From: Isoetes taiwanensis
Lineage: Eukaryota; Streptophyta; Lycopodiopsida; Isoetales; Isoetaceae
Reading direction: 5' to 3'
Length of the DNA stretch: 64,000 bases
NCBI GenBank assembly: GCA_021234155.1
Contig: JAJEKV010000063.1
Span: 2,944,948-3,008,947, forward strand
A program made the position numbers and the translations under genes. A model generated the notes under the pieces. It did no database searches. It had not been told where the DNA came from and saw nothing but the letters and a program-made list of their open reading frames with translations. Shown one piece after another: positions 1-11,829 of the stretch; position 1 is the first letter of the stretch, and every line of letters starts with the position of its first letter.

Positions 1-1010
1 ACTAGTTGAATAAATGCAAGTTTAAAGGTCATCCTACTAATGAGCACAATCTTTCTTCCTCTGCTTTCTTTATAGTCCAGCCTGCCCCAAACATCTCGCC
101 TATCATGAGAAATATGTTTATTGCTTGGAATAAGATCTCAGGTTGTTTTGAGCCTGAGGTTGCTGTTTCAAATGCATACTTCTATCTTACGGAACTACGC
201 TCTTTCTCAATCGAGGATGCCTTTGTTTAGAAGCATTCTAGGATCCATAAAGAAATGGAAAAGTGTGGGGATTACTACCATTGGTGATTTAAGGGTGGAG
301 CAGCCGTTGGATTGTGTTTGTGCTCAAGAGAGAAAGATAAGAGGTACTCTATCACGATAAAATTGCTAATTATATTAAAGCTACATTGTTGAATTTTAGC
401 ATTACTCCCACCTCATGTGTTATTGATTGGATCTGTAGAGGCAAAGCAAATTACAAAGTCTCTTCTATCTATAATATGCTTGCAAACAATGACATACCTT
501 CAAAAGCTAAGCTTTACTGGAGAATTAATGATGAAGAGAATATAAAACTTTGTAAAAATATTTGGCTGTCCTATTGTACCCCAAAGGTATCATACTTTAT
601 TTGGCTCATGGCCAATAAAAGCCTCCCAAACATGGAAAATGTTGCAAAGCTTTTCAAGCCTAGTAGACGCAATTGTGGTCTTGAGCCTTTATCCTCAAAT
701 TATTCTATGTGATAATTCAGCTGAGTCAATGGTTCATATTTTCCATTGCAGAAAATTATGTGATGTGTGGAACAGTGTGAGGAGGATTTCCAAGTTAAAA
801 AAGCTAATTCTTTTCTTGAGGAATGATGCTTACTATAATACTATTGTCTTTATCATTTTATGGAACATTTGGAAACCACGGGGAGCGAGATGTACGTATG
901 GGAAGCATACATCCCATGCGAGTGGATTAAAATTAATACATTATGGTTGCAAAATCACTCTTGCTCCGCGATTGAGAATGAGGATAAGCTCCTTGATGGC
1001 AGTCTGAATA
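1..1010 (+). mobile_element. L1-type LINE ORF2, C-terminal part (zf-RVT region), decayed
   Basis: Translation of about 386-900, with frame changes, gives the zf-RVT domain that closes plant L1 ORF2 proteins. Landmarks are KNIWLSYCTPKVSYFIWLMA (about 553-612), a Cys/His cluster of the form MVHIFHCRKLCDVWNSV (about 730-780) and ILWNIWK (about 858-880). Bases 1-360 correspond to the connection between reverse transcriptase and zf-RVT. Several stops and frameshifts make it non-functional. The inverted partner is at about 21,930-22,773 on the minus strand, where the same element continues outward into a reverse-transcriptase domain. The L1 family assignment rests on established domain order; the exact family is not identified. 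Confidence 0.75.
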
Positions 1011-2029
1011 ATATTGGAAATTTCTGTAAGCCATTATAAATTTGACTAAATTCCATTATTCCATCTTGACAACAATTTTGTTCACGACTACGCTAGAATA
1101 TGGAGTTCTACGCGGGGATCTGGACACTAGTTTTGACTATCTTGGGGCATCGGATATTTGGAATGATAAATACTCAAGTCAAAGCTTTTGAGATGTTTGG
1201 AATCTAAGATGCACAGCGGAGATATTCCCAAAGCGAAGATTTTTCTAGTCGAAATTCAGTGGGCATATAGATTTTGCAGAAGGCACATATCAAATGTACA
1301 CATTATGGTTTATAGAGACCAAACATCACGGATAGCGGTTTCTATTCTACGAGGAATACTACTAATGCATATAGGGAAAGGAAGATGCTTATGACAATTT
1401 ATTGCTCTGTGGCTACTTCTTGTGTCACGATCCTGCAAGGATGCCTTGACTGGGAAAGCATACCAATTTAGCCTTCCTTCGATCACTTTCCATTTCTCAA
1501 TCCTTAAAAATCCATTATACATTTTCCCTTTAACATGTCTTTTTAGTGGCTGGGTTAATGCTTTGTCAAGATGCAGGGCCGGATGTTTCATTTTCGGACA
1601 CCAAGATTTGCAATCCTAAGTCATAATGGAACCATGAATACGACATTTGAAATTTGTTCTTGTTTACATATCTACTACAATAACTATTGACAATTTTGAC
1701 AACATTTATGCTTTAATATTGTTAAATATGCATTTCTCTATGCATAACATTTTGATATGCTTATTACTATTGCGTGTACAGTCTATCTAATAGATTAAAT
1801 ACTTGAATAGTATGTACTTTTCAATCTATAATTAATGAAAAAATATCTCATTCCACATCACAAAAAAATAAAAAAAATTGGTGAAGGCAGTGAGAAATTA
1901 GATCCCAGCTACTAGATATCTCATCTCTTTACCTTGACACGCTGTACATTACTATTTTTGCAATGCTTCTTTTACATTTCTATTTTAGTTTGTTCTATTT
2001 CCACTTTTTTTTTTTTTTTTCCCTCAAGT

Positions 2030-3119
2030 TCTTCATAAAATTTGCGTCCTTGAAGGAGTTGTATGATTGGACCATCAGTCACACTGTTCAAAGTCTTAGT
2101 GGAGCTTTGTCCTTTTATCTGAGGGTTGAAGTATGGGGCGGTGTCCCTGCAGCTACTTGAGATGACTTGGAGCAGGTGCAGCCTTCTTGAGTACGAGCAC
2201 TAGGGGTGAAGTCCAGTCCCATATCAAATTCTACTGCGGAAAGCAGGTTGCCTCTTGAGGCTGACCCATGTCGCCACATTGTCTATTTTGAAGGTGGTCA
2301 ACATAGGCCCGTGCTTCGTCTCCCAAAACTAACCATATCGCCCAGCAGTAGGGGCCACAGCGCCTCAGGCCTGCTGGAAGAGAGCTCAATGGATGGCTTC
2401 GATGGAATATGCGGGAACACGGTGCATGTGTGCAACGGTCGCCATAGCAGGGGGCAATATCTGGCAGCTTGCTTCGCCAGTAAACTTTTGGGATACCGGC
2501 CAAACGGTCAAAGGCCGGCCACTACGGCCGCCATAATCCCACATTGGGCAGGCCTGAAATGCGCTACCCTCGCGGCACCCACTTACCCATGGCCTTGAAC
2601 TTCATTGCCTCCATTACGCCACGAATTTTATCATCACCCGAATTGAGGCGGTGATGGATTGGTAGAGCCCGCGTCGGGCGAGCGCTCTGTCAATGCGCCA
2701 AATGGGAGTCGTGAGGATGAATCTCATACCTTCAAGTTGCAAACATATGAAATCCGGACGCTATACTGAGTTGGTGGGGCGGCAGCGGTATATGTGACAT
2801 TGAGCGGCGTAGATGCGGATCTAGGATCATACAACCGGAGGTCATGGACATCGCGAGATCCAGCTATGTCCACCGAAGACGCGCGCGAACGTAGCCACAT
2901 ACACATTTATTTCGCGGTAGTGTATACTTATACGGTTTGGCGGCCATTCTTAATGCGCCGCGGTTTTTCCCTGAAAACCCGCCCGGTGAGGTTTTGCTGG
3001 GGCCGGTAATAAGTTTCTTTGCGCTCCCTTCCCAGGTCCCATAGGCCGATTGGGTCTCGATTGGACCCGATAAAAAACTATTCTATTCTATTCTATTCTA
3101 TTCTATTCTATTCTATTCT
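2030..3119 (+). mobile_element. 3' end of a non-LTR element with (TTCTA)n tail, copy A
   Basis: The sequence ends with the block CCCATAGGCCGATTGG, then an A-rich stretch and eight perfect TTCTA units (3078-3119). Comparable blocks ending in the same pentamer occur at five other places in the window. A 3'-terminal conserved segment followed by a short tandem tail is the usual signature of non-LTR retrotransposons, and I believe of an RTE-like plant LINE, but no reverse transcriptase is attached here. The body (about 2,160-3,060) is CpG-rich. Its inverted partner is 19,671-20,800. The boundary at 2,030 is a guess. Confidence 0.5.
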
Positions 3120-3284
3120 CAATTTTTTCTTTTTGTTGTTTTGTTTCCCTTACCCACAAGGAAGCATCATACAAGTCTATAAACATCTCCGGTGAAATCC
3201 TAAGCAACAGCACCAATTTTGAGGTCCTGCATTTTACTTCGAGGTTCATGCCACGAAGTTCCACTTACATATGAGAGGGATAGA

Positions 3285-3350
3285 GAAATAGAGAGATAGA
3301 ATAAAATAGGTTTTTTTCGTCCACGAAGACCAACCGGCCTATGGGACCAA
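3285..3350 (-). mobile_element. LINE-like (TTCTA)n 3' tail, copy A' (minus strand)
   Basis: A degenerate AGATAGAATAAAATAG tail is followed by GTCCACGAAGACCAACCGG and CCTATGGGACC, which is the reverse complement of the conserved 3' block of copy A. The tail of this copy faces the tail of copy A about 170 bp away, so two tails point at each other. The partner in the other arm is 19,440-19,515. Confidence 0.5.
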
Positions 3351-4249
3351 AAAAAACACCATTATAAGAATAAACCTTGTTCATTTAGAGAGTCACTTCT
3401 CCTAATTCCCTAGGTTTGCCAAAATCTTAACTTTAGTGCAGTGGCTATCCCTAAAGGTCTTTTAATTTTGATATCTTGTAATTAAATGGTTTACAAACTA
3501 AATGCAATGGATATTGGATTGACTATATCTCAAACAGAATTTACTACGCCTAAAGTTGGATTACTAAAGAAAAATTATGAGAGAGGCCCACATTTCCAAT
3601 TGGAAGTAATATGAATAATTCCTTCTTTACTAGAACAAGAGAGCCACCCATGATGAGGTGACAACATACGAGTTCACGTAAGTTTTCCTTCGATTATAAG
3701 GGAAACAATGCATTACTACATGCATTATAAAGATGTGTTGAATATGGGACACTATAAGTAAAATTAACACTACAAAACTGAATTCTGATTGTGCGTTGCG
3801 GACTTTACTACAATTTGAAGGTGGTTGTTTGATTGTTAGCTAGAATAGAGGTCACAAAGAAAGGAGAGCCAAATTAATCAAGAAATGATATCACATCTTA
3901 GATATCCATAAGATTAACCATATAAGTGACTTTTGCAATGCATAAAATATTTTGGGGTCATTGGCTTGTAAATGCCAAAAAGATACTATAGGTTTCTAAT
4001 GCTCCTAAGACAATGTGCATTCAAATTATTGAGGACTTAGATACAATTATTTTTTATTATTAGTTTACATTTTGCATGTAATTTTGCAAAGGGTTGCAAA
4101 GGGATATGTGATATTAGGTGTTGCTTTATTAAGAAAAAGTATTTAAATAGATGAGCTTTGACACTTTTTAGATCAAAGTAAACCAAATACCCATATAGAT
4201 AGAAGTCTCTTTCAATAGCAAAGTACAATATATTCATCGATATTCCACC

Positions 4250-4505
4250 ATATGGTGCACAATTGTCCCTCTGGGCATTTTTAAGCAAAATGCCAATCTA
4301 ATATTTCCTTTTATGTTAAGTAAGATTTGAAGGCGACCTACAATAACCATCTTGTGTAATTTTGAAGGATTCCCACTTAGGTATGATGCACAATTGTCCC
4401 TCTGGAGCATTTCAAGCAAAATGCCAATCAAATATTTCAACACATGTGAGTAAGATTTCCAGCACGACCTACATAACCATCTTGTGTAATTTTTGAAGGG
4501 ATAAG
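4250..4505 (+). repeat. Tandem duplication, about 130 bp x 2
   Basis: Two consecutive copies run from GCACAATTGTCCCTCTGG through AAGCAAAATGCCAATC to CATCTTGTGTAATTTT. They start near 4,257 and near 4,390 and differ by substitutions and small indels. The partner block in the right arm, 18,300-18,560, has the same two-copy structure, so the duplication predates the palindrome or is shared by both reads of it. Confidence 0.75.
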
Positions 4506-7169
4506 TCATTCATATTTCTTTATTTTACATTAGGTTCTACCATAGTTCATAATAGAGAACTGTACTATATAACCAAATAATTTCTTTTCGATATACATTA
4601 TGTAACAAAATAATAGGGGGGTTCGAGGAGGTTGATATGGATGTAAAAATAACAATTCACAGAAACCATAGACCATATATCATTAAAAACAATCAAATAA
4701 AGTTGTTATAAAAGAAAAACATAAGATTCAAAATAAAAAATAACCGCGGCTAGCTCAAACTGGGTATATTGGTTAAAGAGTAGTCTTAGTTAAGACATTG
4801 AATTATTTTGGTAGAGGTTGACTCAGGTATTTTATATTCCTAAAAGCAGGCAAAAAGTCATTATGGGGTTCAAATATTCTCTCCAAAGGCAACAGAAGTA
4901 ATCGTGTTTCATATTTCAAATCATGGAGGTGCCTCAATCATAAGCAAAGCGAAGTGCAGGGGCCCCAGCTTATACGATCTAGGTCATGGGATCAATGAGA
5001 TCAGCGGCTGTGGTAGTCCGGGGGTGCACCCTCGTTTTAGAATAACCGGGGGGTTTCAAAGGGGATTTGATATGGATGTAAAAATAACAATTCCTGAAAC
5101 CATAGACCATTCATTCCCTCGATCTGAATACATGGATACTTGATCATTTGTGCTTGTGGGGTGGTATGATTGTACAAGTTTGGTATCTTGTATAGTGAGA
5201 TTTGAAAAATATTTATAGGGGTTTCTGGTAATGTACTAAATAGTGTTGATTTTGTACATTTTCTTTATTAAAATGGAATGGCTTTGATTTCCGAGGCGGA
5301 GCGCCGCATGTGCAAAAGCGGCGCATGCGGCGTTCCGGGCTGCCGTGTCGCCAATTTAAACTACTCTGGTCTCTTGGTGTGCTTGCCTTTTGGGCCCACC
5401 CCGCCATGCTGGCTTCGAATGCGCCATCGCAGCGCCGGTCTTTGCTTCATCGATGTAAGGTTAGCCCGATTACCTTCGCGCATTATCAGTTTGATTTTGA
5501 TCTCCATCATTTTCCTTCATCGGATGATCATTTACCTTCCATCATTTGACCCTGCTTCAAAATGGGCGAGCCCGAGAACAGGAAATCGTGAATCCCTGGA
5601 ATTTTTCACTTCCTATCTTCAAAGAGCGAACATTAGAGTGGTTGGGGTCTCAAAATGGCCCATATCTTGGATGCCAGAATTCCCGTCATGTTTCTCAGCG
5701 ACCAATGATGTTTAGCATTTTCCAAAGTGGGTATTAGTTGGCAAGTAGAAGGAGCGACTTGCATCCACATAGCCGAAATTTCATGGGACATGTTTGTGCA
5801 TTCATTGCAACCCACATTAATGGCCCGCATTTTTTGAAATCGTATCAGCGGACCAAATAATGGCTACTTTTCTGCGCCCTCTGCATTGCATGCCCACATG
5901 CACCAACCACCTTAATAAAATTTTGGCACCAAGATTTCCATTGTTCACATTGGCCTTCTACGTGCATCCTCTCATGCCGGTCTTCGTGTTTTGGAATCCG
6001 AGTCTCCATTAGATAATACGTGTTTTGCGGACATAGAGTTAAGCAACTGCTTGTGAGGCGATGTCTTGAGGACAAACAAGCGTCACGTTACATGCCATGT
6101 TTTACTACCCAGAATTTTCATTGAAGTTTTCCTACTTTTCAGCTCTTCCCATTCATGCATTATTGCTCCACACCCATTTCATTCTTACAATTCAGCATTA
6201 GTATCTCTAATTGCATCCCATCATTGCTCTAGTACTCCTACATTGCTTCTGCAGTTCATCACTTACAAAACAATAAAGGCATGGCCCGGTGGAAGGATAT
6301 CTATCCATAGGCTGCGTGGGTGAGAATGCTATCCTTAGCGAAGGGTGACTATGGAGTTACATGGCGGGCGCATTGTTCATACGCAATGAATAGGTAGAAC
6401 TATGGGGTTCAAAGTAAATGCTATGGATAGTATATTGCAAAAAGGGAAGGGGAGGAGGATTTGAAGAGGGAGGGATATTTGCAATTTTGTACCCTCAATG
6501 TACATGGATCCACCATGCGAAAATGCATATGCGCTGTAAATGTGTAGTGAGATTTGGCGTCGTATTGATCCTGTACTGCCCTCTTCGAGTTTATATTCCC
6601 TCGGCTGAATTAAAATATTTTTCTTTGGGTATATTGCTCCGGTCTGAGGATTTGAGACTAGGGAAAAGCATTACTAGCATCGTTGTTGTCCAACATATGG
6701 ACATAAGAGACATGCTTTTCCAAGATATACATTCAGGGCAATGGGCATCTAGTTTCACGTTGTAAAGTTGTAGAACCCGAGCTTGAAAGTAGATCCCATG
6801 ACCACTAAGCGAGGTGTGCAAAATATGAGAATGGTGTCCTTGCAATGGAAGAAATGTTTGATAAGGCGATGCATCGGGTTGTTGAAAAAATAGGTTACAA
6901 AATATTTGCTCCATTAGAGGTGTTTACTAATGCCCGCGACACAAAGCTCCAAAGACATGTGTATAAAATGTAAACTTTCATGAGAACTGGATCGAGTTAA
7001 TAAAAGTGTCACATATGGAAACATTGTTAGGTTTGATAAAATAACATAAAATCTTATTTAATAAAGCTTTGGTTGTTGGTAAAAGTGTTGGCTTATTGAT
7101 TAAGTGTTTGTATTTTGCTTTGGGACCCTCTTTGAAAAGTTTAGTTCATAAAACATAATATAACTTGGA

Positions 7170-8190
7170 ATGAAAATTACCATATTTGTATACAAATGGG
7201 AGACTATTGATGGGGACTTGGTGTTATTATCTATTGACAACAAAACAGAAAGTGGATCACACCATGCAATTTAATTATATTCCAACCTTTTAGCTTATTC
7301 AAAATTAAGCTTGGGTAGTGATCTTTTTGGAAAAAGATGACTTCCTATAGTAAATTACTTTGATTATCTTTTAATAAAAGAAATATATATGTGTCTTATT
7401 TGAAGTTAAGATGTGGATATGTGACGTACTCATTTATTGATAAAGTGTTTGCTTTTTGAAAAGGGCTAGCAACATGTACTACTAGAGTTGGTAAAATTAT
7501 TTTAGTGCAAATGGGATGCTTGATGTGATCATGTAAAAAGCGATATGCTCTTTGAAAAGGACTAACTTTATACTTGGGGTGGTAAAAGCATTAAATAGAA
7601 TAAGTGAAATAGAATAAGTTCTTTTATCGTCCAGAGACCAATCGGCCTATGGGACCCGGAAGGGGCTGACAAACTTATTCTTGTCTAGGGTTAAAAACCC
7701 TTTAGAAGAGTTCCGAGAGGAAAGAGCGTAAGCGATGTAAAATCTTTGTCAAACTTTACAAAGTACATCATCGAAATAAATGTGTATGTACATGTCAGTC
7801 GTGCCGGACGCTGATCTACCATGTCCATGACCTCCTGAGAGGGCATGATCCCACAGCATCCGTCACCCGGATGCCGTGCTCAATATCACATGTATTAAAT
7901 GAGAAGGGGTACTTGTGTTTTAATTTCAATTTGACAAGCAAAATAAGAAGTGGATCTACGATCTTGGTGGGTATGTTCCATTTTTATTTGCATATGTACT
8001 AAACTGGTGTGATCCTTCTTGAAAAATAATATGCTCTTTGAAAGGGATAATGGCTTATGTGCCAAAAAGGTGGTAAAGCATTTTAGATACAAATAGGAAT
8101 GAGTACTTGTGTTTAATTTTTAATTTGACAACAAATAAGAAAGTGGATCACATAATGCCAATTTAGTGTGTCCCCTTTTTGCATATGTAT
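7170..8190. repeat. Dispersed direct repeat, three diverged copies
   Basis: A segment with the pattern TTTGACAACAAATAAGAAAG followed by TGGATCACA recurs near 7,225, 7,925 and 8,125, each followed by T-rich sequence and TTTGCATATGTA-like text. The copies are not exactly tandem, and copy B of the LINE-like 3' end (7,595-7,885) lies between the first and second. No coding capacity is seen. Counterparts are at about 14,750-15,650. Confidence 0.5.
7595..7885 (-). mobile_element. LINE-like 3' end with degenerate tail, copy B (minus strand)
   Basis: Read on the minus strand it resembles copy A: GAGGTCATGGACATGG, then ACATTTATTTCGATGATGT, then CCCATAGGCCGATTGG, and a weak tail of TTATTCTATTTCAC. It is 5'-truncated with no reverse transcriptase. 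The inverted partner is copy C at 15,045-15,297. Confidence 0.55.
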
Positions 8191-9576
8191 TATTAAGCGG
8201 TGGCGATCCATCTTGAAAAAAAATAAGCTTTCAAGTAAAAGAGGAAAAGAAAGAAATATCTTATTTAAAAGTGTAAAGTGTTAGTATATAAAGTGTTGGT
8301 TTATTAAAATACTATTTGTTTATGCTGAGTTATTAAGTTCAATGTTGTGTTTCTATTTGCACTGCATAAAGGGAATCCACACCCGGCCGAATTTCTTATA
8401 TGCAATTATACAACATGAAGATTTAGCATCATATGATGATCCTCTTTAAACAAGGATGGCTTTGACCTTCAATGTTCATAAATTTTATGAATGTTTGCAT
8501 ATAAAGAATGTCACATATCATATTTTCTTAAAATATTCATCGAATGGATAACTAGTCAAAAGTTCTTCTACTACTTAAAGAGTTTCAAAACTCATTTGCT
8601 ATAATTTAAATGGCAGTAGATTTTAAGGAATCTATTGTTAAAAGTAGTCAAAAGACTTACTTGTATTAAGCGGTATCTAAACACAAACACCATAACCTTT
8701 GTACTTCAAAGATGTATAAACCCTTCACATTGCAAAGTATAATGTCATTTATTAGCATCTTCACCGGACATTTCCCCTTCCTTATAGGAGTATCTCATCT
8801 CAAGGAAATGTATTGTTAGATTCGAATACCTTCCACTTCATCCTCTCTCAAAATCTCTGCAATATCTAGGAGGCGAGTTACCGTCACCCACAAAATCAGA
8901 CTAAACTTGAAGCGTCCACGAGAAATAGCGGTTTCTTGCCTCAACGGATCAATGGATAAAGCGCCATCGCCCGGATGTCGACGCACTTTGAGCACGCAGA
9001 CCATTCGAGGTCTAAGTTCTTATTTTAGACCTCTTTTTTCGCGATTGAAGACTGGAGCATATTAAGTAGGTCAGTTGGATCCTTATCCACACATCATTTG
9101 GAGCTTCCACATCTTTGGAAGTGGATGCTTACGGCCAGCGAAATGAAGGTGTACAATTTGTATACTTGACACAATTAAACGTGTAGGCGAGAGCGTCGGA
9201 AATACTAACCTCATTTTGAAATTTACAGCGTGCATGGAAATCGAAAAGTCCATTCTCCTACAATCCATGCTTTTGCCATTAAGCAAATTCAAATTTCGAA
9301 TTGTAGGGGTGGGAAGCCTGTATTGGGATGATAAAGATCCCGGTTAATGCTTTGAGTTCACATGGGCCTGACTGGCCGGCTTCACCCCACCCGCTGGGCA
9401 GAGTGAGGCAAAAATTCCAGCCCGTTTTGGAAAATCCCAGCCGCAGATCCAGCTGCGTAGCTGATGCGGCGCTGAATTTTTAATGGAGTGCTGGCTTTCC
9501 GCAGGCTCAGTGAGGCCTAAGCTTCTCCATGTGAACCACCCATAAGGTCGCGACAGCGGCCCTCGAAATGAAGTCA

Positions 9577-9637
9577 CGATACAAGCTTCCAACCTACACA
9601 TTCAAATTTTGAAATGTAGGCCCGGAAGCTTGTATGT
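9577..9637. repeat. Short imperfect inverted repeat (hairpin)
   Basis: The stretch reads as ATACAAGCTTCC, a short gap, CTACACATTCAAA, then TTTTGAAATGTAGG, a gap, and GGAAGCTTGTAT, so the two halves pair with almost no loop. A related CGAATTGTAGGGGTGGGAAG lies at about 9,297-9,316. It may be the end of a small non-autonomous element. No partner hairpin is clear in the diverged right arm. Confidence 0.5.
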
Positions 9638-9639
9638 AT

Positions 9640-11700
9640 AACCTCCCTAAATGAAAATAAGCATAAAGTCGGTGAAACCATAGCTTGGTATCGACAAACC
9701 AAGAGACAGATCATGAGTTGCGGTATGCTATAATGCAGCTTTTTTAGAAAACCCCATGTTGCACATCATTTTGTCGACAACCAACAGAATTAAATACATA
9801 TGAAGCCATGAATCATGATCTATTCGGAGAATATTCCAAAGTAAATCTGTAATGATAGAGATTTGGTATCCTGGTGCTGTATAGGAAAAAGGAAGCGAGA
9901 ATATAGTGGAATGGCTGATATAGAGCCATTTGAGACCCCAAATCCCCCTAATGGCCGCTTTGGCAAAACTTCAATATGTTTTCCAGTTTAGGTTGGGGCG
10001 GAAGGGGTGGTTTTCAGCTTTTTCTCTTCTATTGTAGTTTAGCATTTGAAGAGTGCTCTAAACTAATTTAGATCCTGCGGTGTTAAGAGTCCAGTTAACT
10101 TAGGTTGGAGATTCAAGGAAGTGTTGAAATGGTAAAATGGTTTTCTGGATGCCTCCTACATGTTTTAAAACTTATTCTCTTATCTATAAACAAGCTTCCA
10201 GTTTCTTTGAGTGAAAGTATTTGAAGCGTCACGGGTTAGATATAAAGCCCGAAATAGAGGTAAATGGTGAAGCTCGACTAGCATGGCTTGGGTTGCTAAG
10301 CTTTGGTTTGTGCAAAACATGCTCTCTGGTAGAGATTACATCACGACAAACTTAATCTAATGGGAAATTGTTGATAAACCTGGCATCCTTTTTGAGTTCA
10401 GTAGCTAGCTATCTCTTTGGTTACCGTTTGGATACACATGTACATTTATTTTACACTCGAGGCTTTTGGAGTTTCTTGAAGTTGGCTTATTGGTCTTTAC
10501 ATGTAGTAGTGTCATTACTTGATCTTACGACAGGTATGAAATTGGTCGCGGAATAAAGGCAAAACACCGGTTTGTTGCTCAGACAAACTAAATTAGAAAC
10601 AAATTAAGCATTAAGGTAACCATTTAACTCTAAAGAGGGTTTTATTTACCATATCCCATCTGACCTCTGAGACAATGTCTAATTATGTAAAGATCCTTAG
10701 CTATTCTTAGATTATGCATTGCTATCTCCGCGAAGATTAGAGAAACATGATGGTTTTTCTTACGTGCTTGGAAACATGCAAGCTATAGATACATTGTTTC
10801 TATCTTTGTTTGTAGAGTCTGGGACTTCAGAACCCTCTTGATCTTGGGCAAACTATCGTGTCTGTTTGTAGGGCTTGATTTCTCGGGAGGCGACCATTAC
10901 TTGGGTTGTACATCCATTTAGGAGGCTCCATCTCATTTGACATCATTATTTTAAAAGCAACATTCTGGTGATCACTTAAGGTCCATTCTGCGGACATTTC
11001 AAAGGTTTTAGCATCTAAATGCGTCAGCATTTGTGTAGATATCTAGTTACCTTTTGTACTAGGGACTAGAAAATCGTTTTATGCATTACTTGGAAAGTAT
11101 TCAATAGGAAGAAACTTATGCTCGACCTGTGCTATAGTTGGTGTTTATAATGCGAGTCCTTAGCGAATTTTCTGGGGTTTGAAGATATTCAAGGAATGGT
11201 GGAATTCACAGCGTTTGTGTATTGCTATCAGGGATGCAGTCACACAATAATGAAGATTATTCTTATTCCGAAGCAATTATAGTATATCGTACCTTGCTTC
11301 TTCAAAATCGAGAGTCTTTCGACATGCTCAACATTTGCATTTCCATTTTGGATGCCCTCGGTTCTCTTGGTCTGCTATACCTTCATCTTGCTTGCTCTCT
11401 TTTTTGGTGGTTGCTTACTATGCAATTTATTGGCTATTTAGAGATGGAATATTGGAGCATATGTCAAAGTATCTCATTTGCAGTAAGCTCATGAAATATT
11501 TAGAAGTCATAGCGGTCTTGGTATAAAGGAAATAAGAAGCGTTGAAACACTCAAATTGTATGTCATAGCAACAAAGTACGGATCTACTTTGATTAAAGGT
11601 AAACAAGACAATGAAATCAATGTCTGAATCACGGTAGTTAAGCTCTCTATATTGGTGTTTCTACATTTGTCTTTTGCAATGTCATTGGCATTGCCATAGT
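9640..11700 (+). other. Inner left arm, no gene seen
   Basis: A+T-rich sequence with only short open frames and no recognisable domain, tail or long tandem repeat. It pairs with 11,780-13,560 of the right arm in interrupted blocks, for example around 10,935-11,000 and 11,420-11,570. Confidence 0.6.
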
Positions 11701-11710
11701 AGATGATGAT

Positions 11711-11767
11711 GACGCGGTATAGCTACGTTTTGGCTGAGGCGTGACGCGGGGGTGAGAGGAACGGCTG
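11711..11767. other. Loop of the giant palindrome
   Basis: About 57 nt separate the last recognisable paired bases of the two arms: left arm ends near the GATGATGATGAC run, right arm begins near TAATCATTACTG. The spacer is G+C-rich and CpG-rich compared with the arms. Such a tiny spacer between arms of more than 11 kb is unusual for a stable chromosomal sequence and is typical of fold-back or hairpin products. Exact edges are uncertain by about 10 nt. Confidence 0.7.
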
Positions 11768-11829
11768 ATAAATAATCATTACTGTAACAATGCCAATGTT
11801 GCAGATGCAAATGTGAAACGCCAATACTC

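Larger units (their letters stand above)
1..11710 (+). repeat. Left arm of giant inverted repeat (palindrome)
   Basis: This whole stretch recurs in reverse complement at about 11,768-22,773. Checkpoints seen directly: base 1 pairs with about 22,773; a perfect 20-mer at 1728-1747 pairs with 21039-21058; the heading to the LINE tail at 3,330 pairs with about 19,470; the tandem block at 4,250-4,505 pairs with 18,300-18,560; 8,680-8,765 pairs with 14,220-14,310; 10,935-11,000 pairs with 12,370-12,450; 11,420-11,570 pairs with 11,900-12,040. Identity comes in blocks of 10-40 bases separated by clustered mismatches and indels. The left arm runs off the window, so its outer end is unknown. No transposase or terminal motif was found that would make this a DNA transposon. 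The arm contains the L1, LINE-tail and tandem-repeat entries listed below; I see no intact gene in it. Confidence 0.9.
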